Shown piece after piece: positions 41,818-52,418 of a DNA stretch of 64,000 nucleotides; the first letter of the stretch is position 1; each line of letters opens with the position of its first letter. The translations under genes were made by a program, and so were the position numbers. The DNA lies in contig NZ_JANQBC010000001.1 of the NCBI RefSeq assembly GCF_024721995.1, forward strand, positions 186,001-250,000, written 5' to 3'. This DNA comes from Paenibacillus radicibacter (GTDB lineage: Bacteria; Bacillota; Bacilli; Paenibacillales; NBRC-103111). The notes under the pieces were generated by a model. That model did no database searches and was not told the DNA's origin. It saw only the letters and a list, made by a program, of their open reading frames with translations.

Positions 41818-42957
41818 TTACCTCACTTCGCTCATATATTTAAATTGCTGCTTGTATAAGAATGGCGGGGAGTATTGCATCCCTAAGTTACGCAGTGTAC
41901 AGAACAGCGGATTACTCCATTGGGACACATTGCCGATGGACCATGCTATCTGAGTAAGTAGCTTGATTTTCATCAAGCGTTTTTTCTCGAAAAGTACAAA
42001 CACTTCTTCTAGCGTCATATCCGAATAACATTTGATTAAATGCATGAGCACTGCCGCATCTTCAAGCGCTTGACAGGCACCTTGTCCCAAATTCGGTGTG
42101 ATCGGATGTGCTGCATCCCCTAAGAGCAAGATCCGATTGAAGGCAAATTTATGTTTCGCTGGTAAGTCGAAGATGTCGTTATGCACCATATCTTGCGGCA
42201 TCGTCTTCCGAATAACCTCTGGAATCGGTGCGTGAAACTCTCCAAAGTGTTCAAGTAGATCTTGAACCCCAAACTTCGCAATCTGCTCTTCATTATAAGT
42301 CCCATTGATACAAGCGTACCAATATATCTGGCCATTTGCCAGTGGGCAAATTCCAAAGCGCCCCTTAGGTCCCATCGTCTCCGACAATAGATAACGATTA
42401 TCGAACGGTTCATCCGCGGAAGTTACGCCTTGCCAACATGTATATTTTGCAACACGAAGCGGTGCAGATGGTCGTAATTTCGTTCGACAATCGGACCCCG
42501 CACCATCAGCAAAGAGCGCATAATCCGCATGAACTTGCGTCCCATCTGCAAATGATACACTGACACCGTTTTCATTTTGCTCAAAACTCGTATACTCCAT
42601 CCCGTATTGAATCGTACCTGGCTTAACTTGATCATGCAAGATTCGCAGCAAGTCCAGTCGATGCACCGCGTACATGGAGTCCGGAAGGAAGTCAAATGGC
42701 TGTGAAGAAATCTGCTTCCCATTGTCAGAATATATGATAAACTCATTGAATGCCTTACCCACTTGCCTCACGAGATGACCGATTCCCAATCGATCTAGTG
42801 CCCATAGTGCATTTGGTGCCAGATTCACACCGACTCCTGCAGTTCTTGGACCCTTTCCTTTTTCAAAAAGCTTCACTTCAATCCCTTGCGCTTGAAGCCC
42901 AATTGCAGCAGATAAGCCCGCTATTCCGCTTCCAATAATGACAACTCGATTTGCCAT
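41818..42957 (-). CDS. FAD-dependent aromatic monooxygenase
   Basis: This 379-residue class A flavoprotein monooxygenase uses NAD(P)H and oxygen to hydroxylate aromatic rings. The Rossmann motif VIIGSGIAGLSAAIGLQ is at residues 5-21, the D-G motif is in FADGAGSDCRTKLR, and GDAAHPITPNLGQGACQALED is near residue 283, all in the order of salicylate/hydroxybenzoate hydroxylases. The substrate is not determinable. It lies alone, separated by about 95 bases from the pncB-like gene. It does not share an operon with the homogentisate cluster 9 kb away. Confidence 0.88.
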   Translation of the reverse strand: MANRVVIIGSGIAGLSAAIGLQAQGIEVKLFEKGKGPRTAGVGVNLAPNALWALDRLGIGHLVRQVGKAFNEFIIYSDNGKQISSQPFDFLPDSMYAVHRLDLLRILHDQVKPGTIQYGMEYTSFEQNENGVSVSFADGTQVHADYALFADGAGSDCRTKLRPSAPLRVAKYTCWQGVTSADEPFDNRYLLSETMGPKGRFGICPLANGQIYWYACINGTYNEEQIAKFGVQDLLEHFGEFHAPIPEVIRKTMPQDMVHNDIFDLPAKHKFAFNRILLLGDAAHPITPNLGQGACQALEDAAVLMHLIKCYSDMTLEEVFVLFEKKRLMKIKLLTQIAWSIGNVSQWSNPLFCTLRNLGMQYSPPFLYKQQFKYMSEVR

Positions 42958-43052
42958 AAGCTTTACCCACTTTCATACCCAAATATCTAGTTGTATAGCT
43001 CTACTATACAGCACTTTCACTTTGGTTTCAGTGAGAAATTTTATGCAATTAA

Positions 43053-44522
43053 TTAATTATTTGGAGTTTCTTCTAATTTTCTTTTTACTTCCTCCATAAC
43101 CCGCATTTTGTTATCCCAACACTTCTGGGATAGATCGACTGGATACGCTTCTGGATTTAAGGTTCGCTTGTATTCATCCCATAGTAAATTCATGTTATTA
43201 TTTGCAAACTGATGTATGGTTTGAATATCGGGTAGTTCGTATACCAAGCAGCCATCAACATAAATGTCCGAAAGCAGCTTCCGGGCTTCAAAGTTCGTTA
43301 CCCACTTGCTTATCGAGGTATATGTAGGATGGAACATCTTGATCCGCTCCTCTTCATTCGGCCTTTCATCTGCCATTGCTAGATAATCGCCTTCTGTTCG
43401 ATTGTTAATATTGTTAATTATTCGGTATAGCGTCTTCATTCCAGGGGTTGACATCTTCTCGGGATTGCCTGAAATCTTGATCGTATCTATCATTTGACCC
43501 TGATCATCTTCAATCGCAACAATCTTATATACAGCACCTAAGGCTGGTTGATCAAACGCGGTAATGAGCTTGGTTCCGATCCCCCATACATCGATTCGCG
43601 CGCCTTGCATCCGTAAGTTCATAATTGTACCTTCATCCAAGTCATTCGAGGCGATAATCTGAGTTTTGGTAAATCCAGCTTGATCCAGCATACGACGCGC
43701 TTCCTTCGATAAATACGCAAGATCGCCGCTGTCTAGTCGAATCCCAACAAAGTTGATCTTACTTCCCAACTCCTGTGCAACCCGAATCGCATTGGGTACA
43801 CCTGATTTCAATGTATCGTAAGTATCGACTAAGAATACACAATCGCGGTGCCTGCGTGCATATGCATGGAATGCTTCATACTCGCCTCCATAAGCTTGCA
43901 CGAATGAATGCGCATGCGTTCCTGCTACCGGTATACCGAACTTCTTCCCTGCACGAACGTTACTAGTCGCCTCGAATCCGCCAATATAAGCAGCGCGCGT
44001 CCCCCATATGGCCGCATCCATCTCATGTGCACGCCTCGTCCCGAATTCCATCGCTCGTTGATCACCAACGACCTGCTTAATTCGTGAAGCTTTTGTTGCT
44101 ATTAGAGTTTGATAATTAATGATATTAAGTAACGCTGTTTCAATGATTTGTGCTTCTGCTAGGTTGCCCTCCACCCGGACAATCGGTTCATTTGCAAAAA
44201 TGAACTCCCCTTCTCGCATCGCTTGTATATTCCCAGTAAATTTCATCGTGCTTAGGTAATCCAAGTAATCGTCGGCGTATCCCAGCTCATTTTTCAAATA
44301 ATCCAAATCGCTTGATTGAAATTGGAAGCTTTGGATGTATTCCACCAGCCGCTCAAGTCCAGCAAACATCGCATAACCGTTCCCAAAGGGCATTTTTCGA
44401 AAATAGCATTCGAACACCGCGCGGCGATTGTGTATCTGATCGGCAAAATACGATTCCGCCATGTTAATTTGATATAAGTCCGTATGTAGCGCCATGCTGT
44501 CATCTGGATACTGCTTATTCAT
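43053..44522 (-). CDS. pncB: Nicotinate phosphoribosyltransferase
   Basis: This 489-residue enzyme makes nicotinate mononucleotide from nicotinate and PRPP in NAD salvage. Motifs: MALHTDLYQINMAESYF at the N-terminus, ATKASRIKQVVGDQRAMEFGTRRAH near residues 140-165, GTHAHSFVQAY, and the PRPP-binding FVGIRLDSGDLAYLS around residue 260. Length is as expected for the long form. It is a single gene with no visible regulatory motif. Confidence 0.93.
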   Translation of the reverse strand: MNKQYPDDSMALHTDLYQINMAESYFADQIHNRRAVFECYFRKMPFGNGYAMFAGLERLVEYIQSFQFQSSDLDYLKNELGYADDYLDYLSTMKFTGNIQAMREGEFIFANEPIVRVEGNLAEAQIIETALLNIINYQTLIATKASRIKQVVGDQRAMEFGTRRAHEMDAAIWGTRAAYIGGFEATSNVRAGKKFGIPVAGTHAHSFVQAYGGEYEAFHAYARRHRDCVFLVDTYDTLKSGVPNAIRVAQELGSKINFVGIRLDSGDLAYLSKEARRMLDQAGFTKTQIIASNDLDEGTIMNLRMQGARIDVWGIGTKLITAFDQPALGAVYKIVAIEDDQGQMIDTIKISGNPEKMSTPGMKTLYRIINNINNRTEGDYLAMADERPNEEERIKMFHPTYTSISKWVTNFEARKLLSDIYVDGCLVYELPDIQTIHQFANNNMNLLWDEYKRTLNPEAYPVDLSQKCWDNKMRVMEEVKRKLEETPNN

Positions 44523-44681
44523 TACGATAGTCCTGCCTTCCTGACAAAAACAGTCAAAAGTAACGATATTATGACCAATCTAGTGATTCCCCATACACGA
44601 ATATCCTACAAAAGTGATATAATAACGAGGGATTTTTGCTAGTAGCCATATTCAAGCAGTAAGCTGCAGAAAGGTGATTCG

Positions 44682-45320
44682 ATGAATGAGTACTTCTCAT
44701 TTGCACTTCTATGTTTAACTTCATTCTTCACATTAATTAACCCATTAGGTGTCATGACCATTTTCCTCACGATGACCTCTGATCTGGAGAGTACAAACCG
44801 TATACGTACTGCACGTAAATCGGTCTTTGTCGCGTTCATTACCCTCGTTATTTTTGCGATTACGGGTCAATTGCTGTTTAAGTTCTTTGCTATCTCGGTT
44901 GACAGCCTGAAGGTCGTTGGCGGTGTTATCTTCTTCCTTATGGGACAAGACATGCTTCAAGCTAGACTCGTTAAACCGAAACTTACAGATTCCGAGAAGA
45001 AAAAGTACGTGAATGACATCTCGATCACACCTCTTGCGATCCCCATGATCTGCGGTCCTGGGGCGATTACGAACTCCATCGTATTGATGGAAAGTGCGAG
45101 CTCAATTGGCATGATTGTCATTCTGCTCTGCTCCATATTCGTTATTTGTTACGTCACTTACTTGATATTCGTGAACTCTTCCAAGATTATTCATATACTC
45201 GGTGAAACCGGCAACAATGTACTCATGCGAATTATGGGATTGATCGTCATGGTAATTGCCATTGAATTCTTAGTGAGCGGGCTTAAACCGATCATTCGTG
45301 ATATTTTGAAAATAAGCTAG
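44682..45320 (+). CDS. MarC-family integral membrane protein
   Basis: This 212-residue protein has six transmembrane helices and the MarC/UPF0056 signatures: LINPLGVMTIFLTMT at residues 19-33 and ISITPLAIPMICGPGAITNSIVLM at about 102-126. The biological role of the family is unsettled. AAGGTGATTCG precedes the ATG. It forms a single-gene unit with a strong terminator. Confidence 0.9.
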   Translation: MNEYFSFALLCLTSFFTLINPLGVMTIFLTMTSDLESTNRIRTARKSVFVAFITLVIFAITGQLLFKFFAISVDSLKVVGGVIFFLMGQDMLQARLVKPKLTDSEKKKYVNDISITPLAIPMICGPGAITNSIVLMESASSIGMIVILLCSIFVICYVTYLIFVNSSKIIHILGETGNNVLMRIMGLIVMVIAIEFLVSGLKPIIRDILKIS

Positions 45321-45328
45321 AATCACAG

Positions 45329-45356
45329 AAAAGACCGCCGATTTGGCGGTCTTTTG
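45329..45356 (+). terminator. Intrinsic terminator of the marC-type gene
   Basis: AAAAGACCGCC pairs perfectly with GGCGGTCTTTT around a five-base loop, eight bases past the stop codon. Confidence 0.92.
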
Positions 45357-45461
45357 TCATGAATTATTTTACAAAAATAATCGCGATAACCCAAGCTTTT
45401 CTATGAATCTAGCGTAAGCTATGGTAGCACTAGAATCTACAGAAAACGCTCAATCCAGTTG

Positions 45462-45959
45462 TTACCAGCGTTCCTTGTGCCAAGAACCTTGTAGCTTACG
45501 AATAAACACAATTTGTCCAATGTGGTTCGCAATATGGATGGGAGAGTGCAAGAGTATTTCCATCCATGTCTCATCCGATTCCAAGCTAAAAGGACTGTCT
45601 AGCTTCGCTTCTTCACACGTCTTAACTGCAATATGCCACTGCGCTAAAGCTGTGTTTAATGCATCCACACGACTCTGCCACACTTCTTCTGTCTGCTCGG
45701 TATCTTTGAGACTGAAAGTTTCCTGATTCACAATTTCGATCTGTTCAAGCGGAACTCCATTAAATCGATCCAAGTACCTTTCGTTCCAGAAAATAATGTG
45801 TTCGACGATTTCCCAAATACTATTGGTATCCTCACTTGCTTTCCATGTTGCATGCTCTACATTCACACCATCGAGCGCTGTCTGAAAGGATGCAAACCAA
45901 CCTTCTTCATTATAACAAGCATTCATTTGTTCCAATAATAACTTTCTAGAACTTAACAA
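45462..45959 (-). CDS. DinB-family protein
   Basis: This 165-residue four-helix protein has the DinB/YfiT fold with metal-ligand histidines: SIWEIVEHIIFWNERYLDRF near residues 46-65 and the late LLHSPIHIANHIGQI. Members include metal-dependent thiol-S-transferases (bacillithiol-type) and damage-inducible proteins; which one this is cannot be said. The start is TTG, nine bases after AGGAGG. It is a single gene. Confidence 0.85.
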   Translation of the reverse strand: MLSSRKLLLEQMNACYNEEGWFASFQTALDGVNVEHATWKASEDTNSIWEIVEHIIFWNERYLDRFNGVPLEQIEIVNQETFSLKDTEQTEEVWQSRVDALNTALAQWHIAVKTCEEAKLDSPFSLESDETWMEILLHSPIHIANHIGQIVFIRKLQGSWHKERW

Positions 45960-46054
45960 TTGGGAAGCCTCCTGTCGTGTACAGCAAAGTTTAGGAATAA
46001 ATTGCCTACCTCTATATTCTTGCTTACATCGTAGAATCCTTTATCTTCCTATGT

Positions 46055-46097
46055 ACAAAAAAATAGCGTAAAGACAACCCATGGATTGCCTTTACGC
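46055..46097 (-). terminator. Intrinsic terminator of the YjcZ-type gene
   Basis: GCGTAAAGGCAATCC pairs with the GGTTGTCTTTACGC arm (one mismatch), ending in TATTTTTTT on the minus strand. It lies 18 bases past the stop of the small gene. Confidence 0.88.
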
Positions 46098-46114
46098 CCT
46101 CATTAGCGATTAAA

Positions 46115-46213
46115 TTAGAAACAAACTGTGCAGCTAATAATAACTAACAAGATGAAAAGAACCAAAATAGAGCCAGTGTTATTGAATCCACCAATTCCAA
46201 GCACTCCAGACAT
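46115..46213 (-). CDS. YjcZ-family small sporulation protein (32 aa)
   Basis: A 32-residue ORF begins MSGVLGIGGF and is followed by a single hydrophobic helix (SILVLFILLVIISC) ending TVCF, the form of YjcZ-type spore membrane proteins. AGGTGAG lies just before the ATG and a strong terminator follows. The family is common and often multi-copy in Bacillus and Paenibacillus. The function is unknown. Confidence 0.85.
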   Translation of the reverse strand: MSGVLGIGGFNNTGSILVLFILLVIISCTVCF

Positions 46214-46330
46214 ATATCTCACCTCATCTTCAGGCAATATTCATTACAAGACCATCATATGTAATGAAATCCTGTGAGGCATGGATGATAGCTCAGTTCC
46301 TGAAAAATCAGTTGAATTTGGTGCTAGTGC

Positions 46331-49300
46331 CTATTCTTGCACGGTTTTTTTTCTATATTTCGCTAAGAATTCATATACAATTGGGACGATAACCAGTGTA
46401 AGCAGTGTAGAACTGATTAAACCACCAATTACAGTAACTGCTAAACCTTTGGAAATCATACCTGCACTTTCAAATCCGAAAGCAAGCGGTAATAATGCAC
46501 CAATCGTTGCAAGAGCTGTCATCAAGATCGGACGAAGACGAGTAGCACCCGCTTCAAGTAATGCCTCTCTAGTGGACAAGCCTTCTTGCTCTTTGTGGCG
46601 AACACGGTCAATAAGAACAATCGCGTTCGTTACGACGATTCCGATGAGCATGAGCGCTCCCATCATACCGGATACATCTAGCGTCTCTCCAGCGATTAAC
46701 AGACCTACAAGTCCTCCAATAATTGCAAATGGTAAGGAGAACAAGATCGCAAATGGTGCAAGTGCCCCACCGAATGTTAGAACGAGTACGAAGTACACCA
46801 CGCCAACAGCTGCCGCCATCGCAAGGCCTAACTGCGTAAACGTCTCATTAATTTGTTGTGTTACACCGCCGAATGTCACTTCAACACCAGCTGGTTTTTG
46901 AAGCTCTTCAACTTTCTTTTGCAAATCGGATGAAGCTTTCACTACGTCCGTTTTTGTAATGTTCGCTTTTACATCAACGACCATTTTTCCGTTATTACGT
47001 GTAATGGAGTTAGGAGAAGTTCCTTTTTCCACTTTCGCAACGTCTTTTAGTGTAACTTCCATACCAAGTGGAGATTTCAATTTCACATTCTCAATGTCCT
47101 CAATAGACTTGTATTCGGTCTTGTCTGTTTCAATGAACACTTTGTACGATTTACCATCCACTTCCACTTCTGTAAGTGTTGGACGTTCACGTACAGGGCT
47201 TAGTGCCATTGCCATTTGACCTGCTGTCAGTCCAAGCTTACTTAGCTTCGCTTGATCGGCAACTAACGTGTACTGCTCAAACGATTTAGACAAGCTTGTT
47301 TCTACCTTTTCAAAAGAATCATCGTTCTTCATAATATCAACGATTTGATCCACGACAGGTTGAATTTGCTTCGCATCTTCCCCATACACGCTTAGGTTGA
47401 ATTTGCTTCCGCCCATGCCGCCCATATCCTGCATTTCGCCCCATGAGCCCACATTCACTTTCTCTTTAAGACTATTTAAGAGGTCTGCTTTTACTTGCTC
47501 AAAGTTTTTCGTATCTGATTTATATTGAACATAGAATAATGCCGATTTACTTGGACCTGGGCTTAATGGATTCGCACCACCAACCGAATATTGCATGTTC
47601 GTCACATTCGATTCAGCAAGAATAATTTTCTCTGCTTCAAGTGCTTGTTTCTCAACATCTTCCAGACGATCCCCTGGAGCTGGTTTATACGTATACATAG
47701 CGTACTTCTCCTGTTGCTCAGGCATAAAGCTAACCCCAATGACTGGGACTAAGAAGAAGCTGCCGATTAGCATCAATACTGCAATTCCCATCGTAATGAG
47801 TTTGTGGTTTAGCGTCTTCTTTAGTACACGTTGATACCATCTTGCAAGTTTATCCGGTTTATCGTCATGCTTCACTTTCGAGGACTTAAGTCCTTTGCTG
47901 AACATCGAATGTCCCATCATCGGAACGAGAGTGATCGCAACAAGTAGTGAAGCAAGAAGGGAGAACACCATTGTCAATGCGAACGGCAAGAACAATTCGC
48001 CAACCATTCCACTCACTAAACTAAGCGGCAAGAACACCGCAATAGTAACAATCGTGGAAGAGAAGATCGGTGCGAACATCTCGCGTGTCGCTTCACGAAT
48101 GAGTTCCTTACCACGTAATTTCTCACCAGGCAGTGACATCCGTCGGTAAATATTCTCAATAACAACAATCGAGTCATCCACGACACGACCAATCGCTACA
48201 GTCATCGCACCAAGCGTCATCATATTCAGCGTAATATCTAACTGCTTCAAGACGAGGAATGCGATTAATAGCGACAATGGAATCGAGACAATCGAGATCA
48301 ATGTCATTCGAATGTTGCGTAAGAAGATAAGAATAATAAACACGGCGAATAGTGCGCCAAATACCGCTTTACTTAACATCGTGGACACAGAATCCTCGAT
48401 CGGCTTACCTTGGTCCATCAAAGTGATGAATTGAATGTCTTTGTAAGTGTCACCAAGCTTTTTCATTTCATCTTTAACACCATTAACAACTTCAACCGTA
48501 TTGGCATCATTCGTCTTTACGATCTGAATACCAATGGATTCCTTCCCATTCGTACGGGAGACGGATTCTGCTTTACCTTTTACCTCAATATCTGCAATCT
48601 CAGATAGCTTCACTGTTGGCATGCCATCTAAGACTTGACCACCTAGCTGTGCGTTACCTTGACCAACTTGGTTTGTAGGCTGCCCACCATTAGCTGGCAC
48701 TTGACCTGGAGCTTGTTGTCCACCACCTGTCGGAATGACTGGAATGACAACATTCTTCAAATCATCAAGCGTTGTAATCTTGCCATCAATCACGACCGTC
48801 TTATCTGATTTGTCTAGTTCAAACATACCTAGCGGAACTTTGATCGCGGAACCTTGAACAATACCTTTGACCATATCTTCGCCTAAGCCCAACTGCTTCA
48901 TCTTGTCTTTATTGAATTTAAGCTGAACTTCTTTTACATATTGACCTGCAACTTGCACAGAAGCTACACCGGGAATACCTTCAAGGGCTGGTTTCACATT
49001 CTCTTCCATCATCTTGGTCAACTCTTCTAAATCTTTCCCACCGGAAGCACTAATGGAAATGACAGGCAGAGAGTTCAAAGAGAACTTCGAAATATCTGCC
49101 TTTTTCACTCCATCAGGAAGCTTCACAGCATCTAAAGCCTCACGCATTTGATTCATAGCATCGTCTAAATTTTGTCCGTAATCATACTCCACGAATATCG
49201 AAGAAACGTTCTCCATCGATGTTGCTGTGTAGTTCTTAATCCCCTGAACATTCTTCAGCCTTTGCTCAATCGGTTTCGTCACATTCTCAACAACTGTATC

Positions 49301-49472
49301 CGGTGCTGCACCTGGATATACCGTTGTTACACTCAAGAATGGAACATTAATGTTCGGCAGGGTCTCCTGCTTCATGTTAAGCCCTGCATATAATCCTGCT
49401 ATCGTAATCATGATTGTAAGTAACCACACTGCGAACTTGTTGTTCAATGAAAAATTAATGATTCCTTTCATC
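46331..49472 (-). CDS. RND-family efflux transporter (SwrC/AcrB-like)
   Basis: This 1046-residue inner-membrane exporter has the RND plan: 12 helices in two blocks (first helix about residues 10-30, then 330-470, 520-545, 840-1030) and two large porter domains. VTTVYPGAAPDTVVENV near residue 45 and GRVVDDSIVVIENIYR in TM4 (the proton-relay aspartates) are diagnostic of HAE-type RND. It resembles B. subtilis SwrC, which exports surfactin-like lipopeptides. A Gln/Gly/Pro-rich loop (about residues 245-285) interrupts the first porter domain. AGGAGATGGG sets the start at 49472. It follows a TetR gene by 32 bases and is probably controlled by it. Confidence 0.92.
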
Positions 49473-49504
49473 CCATCTCCTACCTTCCCCAAGGCTATTT
49501 GTGC

Positions 49505-50398
49505 CTATCTAATCAGTATTACGCTTAGTTCATTTGCCGTGTTTCGCAACTTTGGAATCTGACATAGAATGTTCAACATTCCGAGCATGACAACCCTTCG
49601 AGGTTGCAGCTCTTTCAGTTCATTTTCCAGTACGAGCAAGGCTTGAAGTGCATCTTCCTGCTGCTGTCGATCTAGATCTAACTCCTTGAGACTATCCTTC
49701 ATCTCTTTGATCATCACAAGCGGATGCGGTTTCGCAATTTCTTCGCTCAGCTTGCGATCAATCAATTGTGCCCAAGCTTCCTCTCTAATGAGTGGCTCAG
49801 GTTGATCTCGCAGCATCGTCTCTACGATCGAATCAAGTTGTCGGAGTAAAAATTGAGATACCGATTGAACCTCAAGCGGGAACTGCGCAATAATCATCGC
49901 GGACAAGTATTCCATCACCATACCATCGAAAAGCATTGCGACATCACACACATATGGACGTACTGCTTCCCCATACACGTTTAATAGTCTCTTATGCATC
50001 AAGTTCAGCCCTTCAAGCTTCTTCTGATGCAAGAAACTCTGTACATCGTGATTCGCATTGCCAATATTCTCACGCATCTGCATCATGATGAACTCTCGCA
50101 TCTCCAGAACAAGGGTAAGTTGCGCTTTGATCAGTTCAGCGATTCTCTCCTTCTCGGTCAAATCCATCTCTTGATCAATCTCCTGCAAGCGATCATCAAG
50201 CATTTGTATGTAGTATTTAAAAATATGAAAGAAGAGCTCTTCCTTCGATTTAAAATGTACATACAAGCTACCTTTCGACATCTCACATATTTTCGCAATC
50301 TCTTGCATGGATGTGTTGTGATAACCATTCATCGAGAACAATTTCATTGCGGTAATTAAAATTTGTTCTTTCTTCTTCGCGACTTTATCCTGCACCAT
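49505..50398 (-). CDS. TetR-family regulator of the RND exporter
   Basis: This 297-residue protein, longer than usual for TetR, has the N-terminal HTH (ILITAMKLFSMNGYHNTSMQEIAKICEMSKGSLYVHFKSKEELFF, residues 13-58), an effector domain to about residue 210, and an extra helical C-terminal segment. It lies 32 bases upstream of the RND gene in the same direction, so it likely forms an autoregulated operon. The AGGGAG site lies before the ATG. A partial palindrome (CTGATTGAGT...CAG) between 50430 and 50460 may be the operator. Confidence 0.88.
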   Translation of the reverse strand: MVQDKVAKKKEQILITAMKLFSMNGYHNTSMQEIAKICEMSKGSLYVHFKSKEELFFHIFKYYIQMLDDRLQEIDQEMDLTEKERIAELIKAQLTLVLEMREFIMMQMRENIGNANHDVQSFLHQKKLEGLNLMHKRLLNVYGEAVRPYVCDVAMLFDGMVMEYLSAMIIAQFPLEVQSVSQFLLRQLDSIVETMLRDQPEPLIREEAWAQLIDRKLSEEIAKPHPLVMIKEMKDSLKELDLDRQQQEDALQALLVLENELKELQPRRVVMLGMLNILCQIPKLRNTANELSVILIR

Positions 50399-50583
50399 CC
50401 GATTACACTCCCTGACTGATAAGAACTACTGAGTTCTGATTGAGTACCCACGAGTCAGAATTATTATACGACAGCCTAATTCCATATGCAAATTTTCGAA
50501 AAAACAAAAGACGCCTTCTAAATAGCGCCTTATTTGTCCATACTATTTTCCATATAAAGTAAAACCACAACAAGGAGACAATC

Positions 50584-51084
50584 ATGACAACATTTAAACA
50601 ATCCCTTCTCAGAACATTGCAGTTAGCAGCCGTTGGTATTCTAGTATGTACTGCCATTCCTACTCATCAGGCATATGCCGATACCGAAGAGCCCACACCG
50701 ATCACTAAACCAGTTAGAGAAGCTCTACAGACGTTCAAAGACAAGTTCCAAAGAAAAGAGCTCACGCATCCCTACAACCTCCCATTCACGATTACGAAAA
50801 GCGTGGGAACCATTGCCGGGGATCAGCTTGAGCTCGATTATGTTAACGATAAATTGAATCAGCGTTGTAAAATATTTATTCGTCCCTTCGACGGTAATCA
50901 TGTGATTCCTGAAGCTGATCAAGCCGTCACTTTGCAAGACGGCACACAGGCAATCATGGAAGACCAACACCTATTCGACTCGGTTAAATTTGTAAAAGGT
51001 GGCTGGTCGTACCGAATCACGCTGCTGAAGAACGATTCGCGCGATGCGAAGCAAGATTTGATGGCGATTGCGAATTCGTTGTAA
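50584..51084 (+). CDS. Secreted protein of unknown function
   Basis: This 166-residue protein has a signal peptide (hydrophobic core LQLAAVGILVCTAIP; likely cleavage after HQAYA) and a mature domain of about 130 residues, mainly beta (FTITKSVGTIAGDQLELDYV, VKFVKGGWSYRITLL), resembling DUF4367-type sigma-factor-linked domains in general look only. AAGGAG lies eight bases before the ATG. Its stop is followed five bases later by repeat copy B. Confidence 0.7.
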   Translation: MTTFKQSLLRTLQLAAVGILVCTAIPTHQAYADTEEPTPITKPVREALQTFKDKFQRKELTHPYNLPFTITKSVGTIAGDQLELDYVNDKLNQRCKIFIRPFDGNHVIPEADQAVTLQDGTQAIMEDQHLFDSVKFVKGGWSYRITLLKNDSRDAKQDLMAIANSL

Positions 51085-51089
51085 GGGGG

Positions 51090-51279
51090 GAGTGAGGTCA
51101 AAAAGTGGGGCACTGCAGAGAAAAATGCACTTCCGGTCGCTCTCTCAATTGTGAATTATGAATTTATTATATGGTATTTTCACGATTTCAAAGGCGATAC
51201 AACTTTTCCAAAGGAAAAGTACATCGGAAGCATCCTACAGTGCATTTTTCTCTTTCGTTTTAACTTTTTGAACTCACTC
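51090..51279. repeat. Inverted-repeat element, copy B (190 bp)
   Basis: Ends GAGTGAGGTCAAAAAGT (51090-51106) and its reverse complement at 51263-51279 (16 of 17). It shares the core CACTTCCGGTCGCT, then CTCAATTGTGAATT and GGTATTTTCACGATTTCAAA, with copy A. Here AGAGAAAAATGCA pairs with TGCATTTTTCTCT, whereas copy A has AGAGAAAAGAGCA with TGCTCTTTTCTCT. An extra segment carries the perfect hairpin ACTTTTCC-AAA-GGAAAAGT (around 51202-51220). It fills the gap between two convergent stop codons almost exactly. Confidence 0.85.
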
Positions 51280-51282
51280 TTA

Positions 51283-52389
51283 TCAGGCAGTAGTAAGAAC
51301 CTTCTCCAGCGCCTGAATGAAAGCCTTATTCTCTTCCGGTGTACCAATCGTGACACGAATCGTCTCTGGATAGCCGAGAAGTGTTCCTGAGCGCACGATG
51401 ACACCTTCAGCTAGCAAACCTTGGAACACATCTTGTCCAGAGCGATTCATATGAATCATCAAGAAATTCGCATGCGATTGGAAATACGTGAGTCCCATTC
51501 GGACTAATTCCTGCTCCAAGTAATTACGACCTTCTGCATTATCTTGCACACATGAGGTTACGAATGCCTCATCATCAAGTGACGCAATCGCCGCAACTTG
51601 AGCTAGCCGATTCGTATTGAACGGTTCCTTTACCTTAATTAGCGATTGAACGATCGTAGGATGCATGATGCCATAGCCCATACGAAGTGAAGCTAATCCA
51701 TATATTTTAGAGAAAGTACGAAGCACCACTAGATTCGGATACGAAGCAAGCAACGGCAGCGTTTGCAAATAATCGCTGTCTTGTACATATTCATAGTACG
51801 CTTCATCGATGACAAGAATCACGTGAGGGGGGACCTTCTGGATAAACGTTAACAACTCTTCCTCCCCAACAATCGTGCCTGTCGGGTTATTCGGGTTACA
51901 GACGAAGATCATTCTTGTCCGATGATTGATCGCACGAAGCATCTCTTCGAGATCATGCGCACCTTCCACAAGCGGAACCGTGACAACAATCCCACCTTCT
52001 ATTTGAACATTCGTCTCATAGCGAGGGAATGTCACATTTGCCATGATCACCTCGTCCCCTGTCCGCACATAACTGCGAGTTAACAGACGAATAATTTCAT
52101 CCGAACCATTGCCTGTAATGATCTGGTCCTGCTGGACTCCTAGCATCAAGGCAAGCTTGCTCGTAAGTTCTGGTGCCGTGCTTTCTGGATAGAGAGCAGC
52201 ATTCGATAATTCTTGAATAATAGCTTCCTTGACAAGCGGTGAACAGCCATTCGGATTCTCATTAGAAGCAAGCTTAATAACATGCGTGATTCCAAGCTCT
52301 CTTCTTACTTCTTCCAATGGCTTACCTGGGGTATAAACCCCAATGTTCTCGATTTCTTTACGCGTTGGGATACGATCTGACGTCTGCAT
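51283..52389 (-). CDS. Class I/II aminotransferase, HisC-like
   Basis: This 368-residue PLP enzyme of the histidinol-phosphate aminotransferase group has NPNNPTGTIV near residue 165, the aspartate in VIDEAYYEYV and the catalytic lysine in RTFSKIYGLASLRMGYG near residue 230. HisC-type enzymes often also use aromatic amino acids. It is the last gene of the tyrosine-catabolism operon, 30 bases after the CoA-transferase gene, so tyrosine to 4-hydroxyphenylpyruvate is the likely reaction; a histidine role is less likely from context. Confidence 0.88.
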   Translation of the reverse strand: MQTSDRIPTRKEIENIGVYTPGKPLEEVRRELGITHVIKLASNENPNGCSPLVKEAIIQELSNAALYPESTAPELTSKLALMLGVQQDQIITGNGSDEIIRLLTRSYVRTGDEVIMANVTFPRYETNVQIEGGIVVTVPLVEGAHDLEEMLRAINHRTRMIFVCNPNNPTGTIVGEEELLTFIQKVPPHVILVIDEAYYEYVQDSDYLQTLPLLASYPNLVVLRTFSKIYGLASLRMGYGIMHPTIVQSLIKVKEPFNTNRLAQVAAIASLDDEAFVTSCVQDNAEGRNYLEQELVRMGLTYFQSHANFLMIHMNRSGQDVFQGLLAEGVIVRSGTLLGYPETIRVTIGTPEENKAFIQALEKVLTTA

Positions 52390-52418
52390 AAGAGATGACC
52401 TCCTGCCTTAAATTGGTA

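Noticed and set aside
46281-46901. 206-codon ORF on the plus strand
   Set aside because: It lies antisense to the C-terminal part of the RND exporter gene, is rich in Pro/Thr/Ile/Ser as expected of a mirror frame, and has no ribosome site or recognisable domain.
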